This document shows positions 60,467 to 64,000 of a DNA stretch of 64,000 bases, in pieces. The stretch spans positions 1 to 64,000 of the forward strand of contig NZ_CP084992.1 of NCBI RefSeq assembly GCF_044793635.1. The letters run 5' to 3'. This DNA is from Virgibacillus_F necropolis_A (GTDB lineage: Bacteria; Bacillota; Bacilli; Bacillales; Amphibacillaceae). Below the pieces are notes generated by a model. The model had not been told where the DNA came from and made no database searches. It saw nothing but the letters and a program-made list of their open reading frames with translations. The number at the start of each line of letters is the position of its first letter. Positions within the stretch are counted from its first letter, which is position 1. Position numbers and translations under genes: made by a program.

Positions 60467-60551
60467 TTGGTGTTTATAATTCGTTCTAGATATCCAGCGT
60501 CAGTAATTACCTTTCAGACGCTAATGACGCTTCTTGAGAAGGTTGACCCTA

Positions 60552-61475
60552 TTAGTATAAATTAAAAATAATCCCCATAAGTGAGTAAATAATTACAGTC
60601 GAAAATAGGACAGTCATATAAATAAGCGAAAAGATAAACATGGCTTTTGCCCATTTTTCAGATTCCATCCTTTTATAGCCAAATATACTTAAAATAATCC
60701 ATATAATACCCAAAAGAAGCGCAACTAACATAAGACCTAGGCTTAAATATCCAAATAGAAAACTTACTGCAAATAAAACAATTAAGTAAATATTTGTCTG
60801 GAGATATGTTCGTCTAAACCCTTTAACGACTGGAAGCATAGGAACTTTTGCGGCCTTATAATCATCATGCTTACGAATAGCTATGGCGTAGAAATGTGGC
60901 ATCTGCCAAATAACTGAAATCACAAAAAGACCGATAATAGCAGGGTGTGTAATGTCTGGATAAATAGCAGCCCACCCAATTAAAGGTGGAGTCGCTCCAG
61001 ATATACTTCCGATTTCCGTATTATAAATTGTTCTCCTTTTACTCCACATCGTGTATGGAACAACATAAAAAAACAACCCCAATAACCCTAAGAAGGCTGC
61101 TAAATAAGAGGCTAATGCAAGCGATAGTATCCCAATTACAGACATGGAAAAACCAAGCCAAAATACTGTTTTAGGCTTTACTACACCTGTAACGGTTGGT
61201 CGCGTTTTCGTTCTTTCCATAATGATATCGATATCGCGATCATACAAATTATTGAAAGCTCCAGCTGCGGCCATTACTAAATACGACCCGATTAATGCAA
61301 AGATCATTTCCGGAAGTTTATCAAGTAGACTATAGTGATAGGTATACATAGCTAACGTCAAACCAGCAAACATTTGAATAAGATTTGATTTAACAATTCC
61401 GATTTTAACTGTCTTCCCAAAAATGTTTGACAGAGTTTGTTTCTCAGTTGTTTGTCTTTCTCGTTTTCGATTCAT
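60552..61475 (-). CDS. ctaB: Protoheme IX farnesyltransferase (heme O synthase)
   Basis: UbiA-family membrane prenyltransferase that makes heme O from heme B for terminal oxidases. The 307-residue product has about nine transmembrane helices and the Asp-rich motif NNLYDRDIDIIMERTKTRP with the second motif in RKHDDYKAAKVPMLP. The start is taken at the ATG at 61475 (MNRKRERQ), which has AGAGG upstream and matches family length; the frame to 61520 lacks a site. It stands alone on the reverse strand, not next to ctaA or ctaCDEF. Confidence 0.94.
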   Translation of the reverse strand: MNRKRERQTTEKQTLSNIFGKTVKIGIVKSNLIQMFAGLTLAMYTYHYSLLDKLPEMIFALIGSYLVMAAAGAFNNLYDRDIDIIMERTKTRPTVTGVVKPKTVFWLGFSMSVIGILSLALASYLAAFLGLLGLFFYVVPYTMWSKRRTIYNTEIGSISGATPPLIGWAAIYPDITHPAIIGLFVISVIWQMPHFYAIAIRKHDDYKAAKVPMLPVVKGFRRTYLQTNIYLIVLFAVSFLFGYLSLGLMLVALLLGIIWIILSIFGYKRMESEKWAKAMFIFSLIYMTVLFSTVIIYSLMGIIFNLY

Positions 61476-61979
61476 TTTTTCTGCCTCTTTACTAAGAATA
61501 TTGATTATTAGACCTAACATGTTATTGTAGATTGTTATTTTCTACATAATGATGATCTCTATTCTGACTCGAATGTACCTATTATATCTTAAGCATGTCA
61601 AGAAAAGAACAACAGAAGATTCGGGATAAATGCAATCTAATAGTCACAAAGGTGATCAGTTGCTGTACGTAGCAATGTTTGTATATAAAATTGAAACTTT
61701 CGTGACATTTATTTCGTAAACTGTGGATAGTATATAGCTAATAAAAAGCGAATCAAATTAAGTTAGAAAGAAATAAGATCCTACTTACACCACTTTGTGA
61801 TTTTCGCCACTTTTTTTGCCCCCTTTTTCAAACATATTCCTTAAGACAATGTACACAGGTGGATTAAATCTAGTACTAGTAACTTAGTCTAGACTTAATG
61901 AAGATGATTATTCCACCGATTTTTGTTATAATTTACAATAGAGAAGTAGGTTTACATTAATATACAGGTGGTGTTAGTT
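61476..61979. other. Intergenic gap between ctaB and sdaAB
   Basis: About 500 bases between divergent genes. TATAAT at 61927-61932 is a possible -10 for sdaAB without a convincing -35. CTAGTACTAG and TCTAGA palindromes lie near 61869-61893 and could be an operator. No gene, riboswitch or copy of the repeat families was seen. Confidence 0.45.
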
Positions 61980-62642
61980 ATGAAGTTTAATTCAGTATTC
62001 GATATAATTGGTCCTGTTATGATTGGACCATCAAGTTCACATACAGCTGGTGCAGCAAGAATTGGGAAGGCTGCACGTAATTTATTTGGAGAAGAACCTA
62101 AATGGGCAAAAATTCATCTATATGAATCGTTTGCTAAAACATATAAAGGACATGGAACCGATTTTGCAATAGTTGGAGGATTACTAGGTTTTGAAACAGA
62201 TGATATACGCATGAGTAAAGCCTTAACTATAGCAAAAGAACGAAATATGGAAGTAGAGTTTATTGAAGAAAGTGGTGCATCTGACCATCCAAATACGGCA
62301 AGAATTAAGATTGGTAATGATAAAGAAGAAATGGAGCTCATCGGTATTTCCATAGGTGGAGGAAAAGTTGAAATAACCGAGTTAAATGGTTTTGAACTAC
62401 GTCTTTCCGGTAATCATCCAGCGATTTTAATCATGCACAATGATCGCTTTGGTGCCATTGCTTCTGTCACTAAAATTCTAGCAAAATATGAAATTAACAT
62501 TGGACATATGGAAGTAAATCGAAAAGATGTGGGTAAAGAGGCATTAATGGTGATCGAAGTGGATCAAAATGTTGATGACGCTGTTTTAAAGGAATTAGAA
62601 AATGCCAATCACATTATACAAATTGCTAAAATCGTAAGCTAA
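61980..62642 (+). CDS. sdaAB: L-serine dehydratase, iron-sulphur-dependent, beta subunit
   Basis: Beta chain of the [4Fe-4S] serine deaminase that converts serine to pyruvate and ammonia. The 220-residue product has the FNSVFDIIGPVMIGPSSSHT start, a middle domain and a C-terminal ACT domain (about 148-220, HPAILIMHNDRFGAIASVTK). The ATG at 61980 gives exactly the B. subtilis length with CAGGTGGTG upstream; an in-frame GTG at 61968 is rejected. It is followed by sdaAA after about 25 bases. Confidence 0.95.
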   Translation: MKFNSVFDIIGPVMIGPSSSHTAGAARIGKAARNLFGEEPKWAKIHLYESFAKTYKGHGTDFAIVGGLLGFETDDIRMSKALTIAKERNMEVEFIEESGASDHPNTARIKIGNDKEEMELIGISIGGGKVEITELNGFELRLSGNHPAILIMHNDRFGAIASVTKILAKYEINIGHMEVNRKDVGKEALMVIEVDQNVDDAVLKELENANHIIQIAKIVS

Positions 62643-62666
62643 TCATCATAGAAAGGGGTATATTTT

Positions 62667-63551
62667 ATGTTCCGTACAGTTGCAGAATTAGTAGAAATTG
62701 CAGAAAAAGAAAATATATTGATTTCCGAGGTAATGATTCGGCAAGAGATGGATGTTAAGAATCTCTCTCGCGAGGAAGTCTATGCCAATATGGAAAGAAA
62801 TTTAGATATTATGGAAAAAGCAGTAGAGGATGGACTGAATGGTGTTCAATCTGTTACAGGCTTAACAGGCGGCGATGCGGTCTTAGTTCAAAAATATATG
62901 AAAGAAAAGACCCCATTATCAGGTAATTTGATGATGGACGCTGTAAGTAAAGCAATGGGTACAAACGAAGTTAATGCCGCTATGGGTACAATATGTGCTA
63001 CACCAACAGCTGGTAGTGCTGGATGTGTTCCCGGTACACTTTTTGCAGTGAAGGAGCAACTAAATCCAACACGTGATCAAATGATCCGTTATTTATTCAC
63101 TTCAGGCGCATTTGGATTCGTCGTTGCAAATAACGCGATGATATCTGGTGCCGCTGGTGGGTGTCAAGCAGAGGTTGGATCAGCTGGCGCGATGGCATCT
63201 GCTGCTATTGTAGAAATGGCTGGTGGAACTCCACAACAATCATCCGAGGCGTTTGCTATAACATTGAAAAACATGCTAGGACTTGTTTGTGATCCTGTTG
63301 CAGGATTGGTGGAAGTTCCTTGTGTGAAACGAAATGCAGCTGGTTCGTCCCTAGCAATCGTATCCGCTGATATGGCATTAGCTGGTGTAACGAGTAGAAT
63401 TCCTTGTGATGAAGTAATAGGTGCAATGTATAAAATTGGAAAATCAATGCCTTCTGCTTTACGTGAAACAGGAGAAGGTGGCCTAGCGGGAACACCAACA
63501 GGTGAAGAAATCAAGAAAAAAATATTTGGGATGTCTTCCAAGGAAGTGTGA
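62667..63551 (+). CDS. sdaAA: L-serine dehydratase, iron-sulphur-dependent, alpha subunit
   Basis: Catalytic chain of the same enzyme. The 294-residue product has the cluster-binding cysteines in CATPTAGSAGCVPG, GLVCDPVAGLVEVPC and the GGEGGLAGTPTG-like end. AAAGGGG precedes the ATG. Operon with sdaAB; recG starts directly after its stop. Confidence 0.96.
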   Translation: MFRTVAELVEIAEKENILISEVMIRQEMDVKNLSREEVYANMERNLDIMEKAVEDGLNGVQSVTGLTGGDAVLVQKYMKEKTPLSGNLMMDAVSKAMGTNEVNAAMGTICATPTAGSAGCVPGTLFAVKEQLNPTRDQMIRYLFTSGAFGFVVANNAMISGAAGGCQAEVGSAGAMASAAIVEMAGGTPQQSSEAFAITLKNMLGLVCDPVAGLVEVPCVKRNAAGSSLAIVSADMALAGVTSRIPCDEVIGAMYKIGKSMPSALRETGEGGLAGTPTGEEIKKKIFGMSSKEV

Positions 63552-64000
63552 TTGATTTTGCTTAGTGAATCCGTATCTACCATCCAAGGTGTCGGTGATA
63601 AATTCGCAGAAGCACTGGCATTGGCTAATATTAATACAGTAGAAGATTTACTTTACTATTTCCCATATCGTTACGATGTTTTTGAAATAAAACCTCTTAG
63701 CGAGTTAATCCATGAGGACAAAGTAACAATTGAGGGAAGGGTAATCCATGATCCTTCCCTTTCTTTTTATGGGAAAAAGAAATCCCGGTTGACATTTACT
63801 GTTGAAACAGAAAGTGTGGCTATTAAGGCTGTTATGTTTAACCGCGCATTTGCAAAAAAGCAATTGAATGCAGATGATATCGTAACCCTTACAGGTAAAT
63901 GGGATGCACATCGACTGCAAATCACGGTAAGTAATTATAAAAAAGGGCATGCAGAAGAACAGGCAGCTATTCAACCAATGTATCCATTAAAAGGCGAATT
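63552..64000 (+). CDS. recG: ATP-dependent DNA helicase RecG, N-terminal part (3' end outside window)
   Basis: Branch-migration helicase acting on stalled forks. The visible ~149 residues are the wedge and linker region: IQGVGDKFAEALALANINTV, DLLYYFPYRYDVFE and VTIEGRVIHDPSLSFYGKKK, followed by an OB-fold (LTGKWDAHRLQITV). This agrees with B. subtilis RecG. The TTG at 63552 directly after the sdaAA stop is preferred, as AGGAAG lies five bases upstream; a second in-frame TTG is at 63558. Gene order sdaAB-sdaAA-recG is the same as in B. subtilis. Confidence 0.93.
   Translation, partial: MILLSESVSTIQGVGDKFAEALALANINTVEDLLYYFPYRYDVFEIKPLSELIHEDKVTIEGRVIHDPSLSFYGKKKSRLTFTVETESVAIKAVMFNRAFAKKQLNADDIVTLTGKWDAHRLQITVSNYKKGHAEEQAAIQPMYPLKGE

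Overview
The window is a low-GC Firmicute chromosome segment from a spore-forming Bacillaceae. It carries spoIIGA-sigE-sigG, spoVM, divIVA, sepF and prkC in almost the same order as the ftsZ-to-recG region of Bacillus subtilis. Protein character and the dispersed repeat families suggest an Oceanobacillus/Virgibacillus-like genus; that placement is inference. Nearly all genes lie on the + strand. No rRNA, tRNA, CRISPR array or intact insertion sequence was seen.

Layout. 1-8165: 3' end of ftsZ (with a polyglutamine linker), the sporulation sigma cassette (spoIIGA, sigE, sigG), then the division cluster ylmC-pgeF-ylmE-sepF-ylmG-ylmH-divIVA. 8166-12735: T-box-controlled ileS, lspA and an RluD-type pseudouridine synthase. 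12736-23046: the pyrimidine operon pyrR-pyrB-pyrC-carA-carB-pyrK-pyrD-pyrF-pyrE, with two PyrR-type attenuators and no pyrP uracil permease. 23047-26408: a methyltransferase, a LysR regulator and an Ohr/OsmC peroxidase among several palindromic repeat elements. 26409-46941: rqcH (reverse strand), a calcium P-type ATPase, then remA-gmk-rpoZ, coaBC-priA-fmt-rsmB, prpC-prkC-rsgA-rpe-thiN, spoVM, rpmB (reverse strand), yloU-fakA. Genes usual in B. subtilis here (ylmA, pyrP, yloC, def, rlmN) are absent. 61980-64000: sdaAB-sdaAA and the 5' end of recG.

Accessory block. fakA and sdaAB, close neighbours in B. subtilis, are separated here by about 15 kb (46942-61979). The block holds an MFS exporter; a cobalamin riboswitch followed by a 15-codon ORF, a terminator and an acyl-CoA thioesterase; a PadR/DUF1700/DUF4097 operon with a clear operator; a 125-residue membrane protein with oxidase-like histidines; a short UvrA paralogue; a purine permease; a decayed phage replication module ending in a frameshifted dnaB fragment; a YitT protein; a DUF6440 protein; a VOC protein; an unknown protein; and ctaB.

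Non-coding structure. Intergenic spaces are rich in small mobile-looking repeats. One ~120 bp family (AAAAGCG-GGCGACTGTTCAG ends) carries two alternative cores within the same ends and often sits just after stop codons; one copy runs nearly up to the sigE start. A ~340 bp element after ftsZ holds several short hairpins and shares its ends with a 47 bp copy before divIVA. These elements, the riboswitch context and the accessory block are the most unusual parts of the window. Coordinates and motifs were read by eye; no similarity searches were run.
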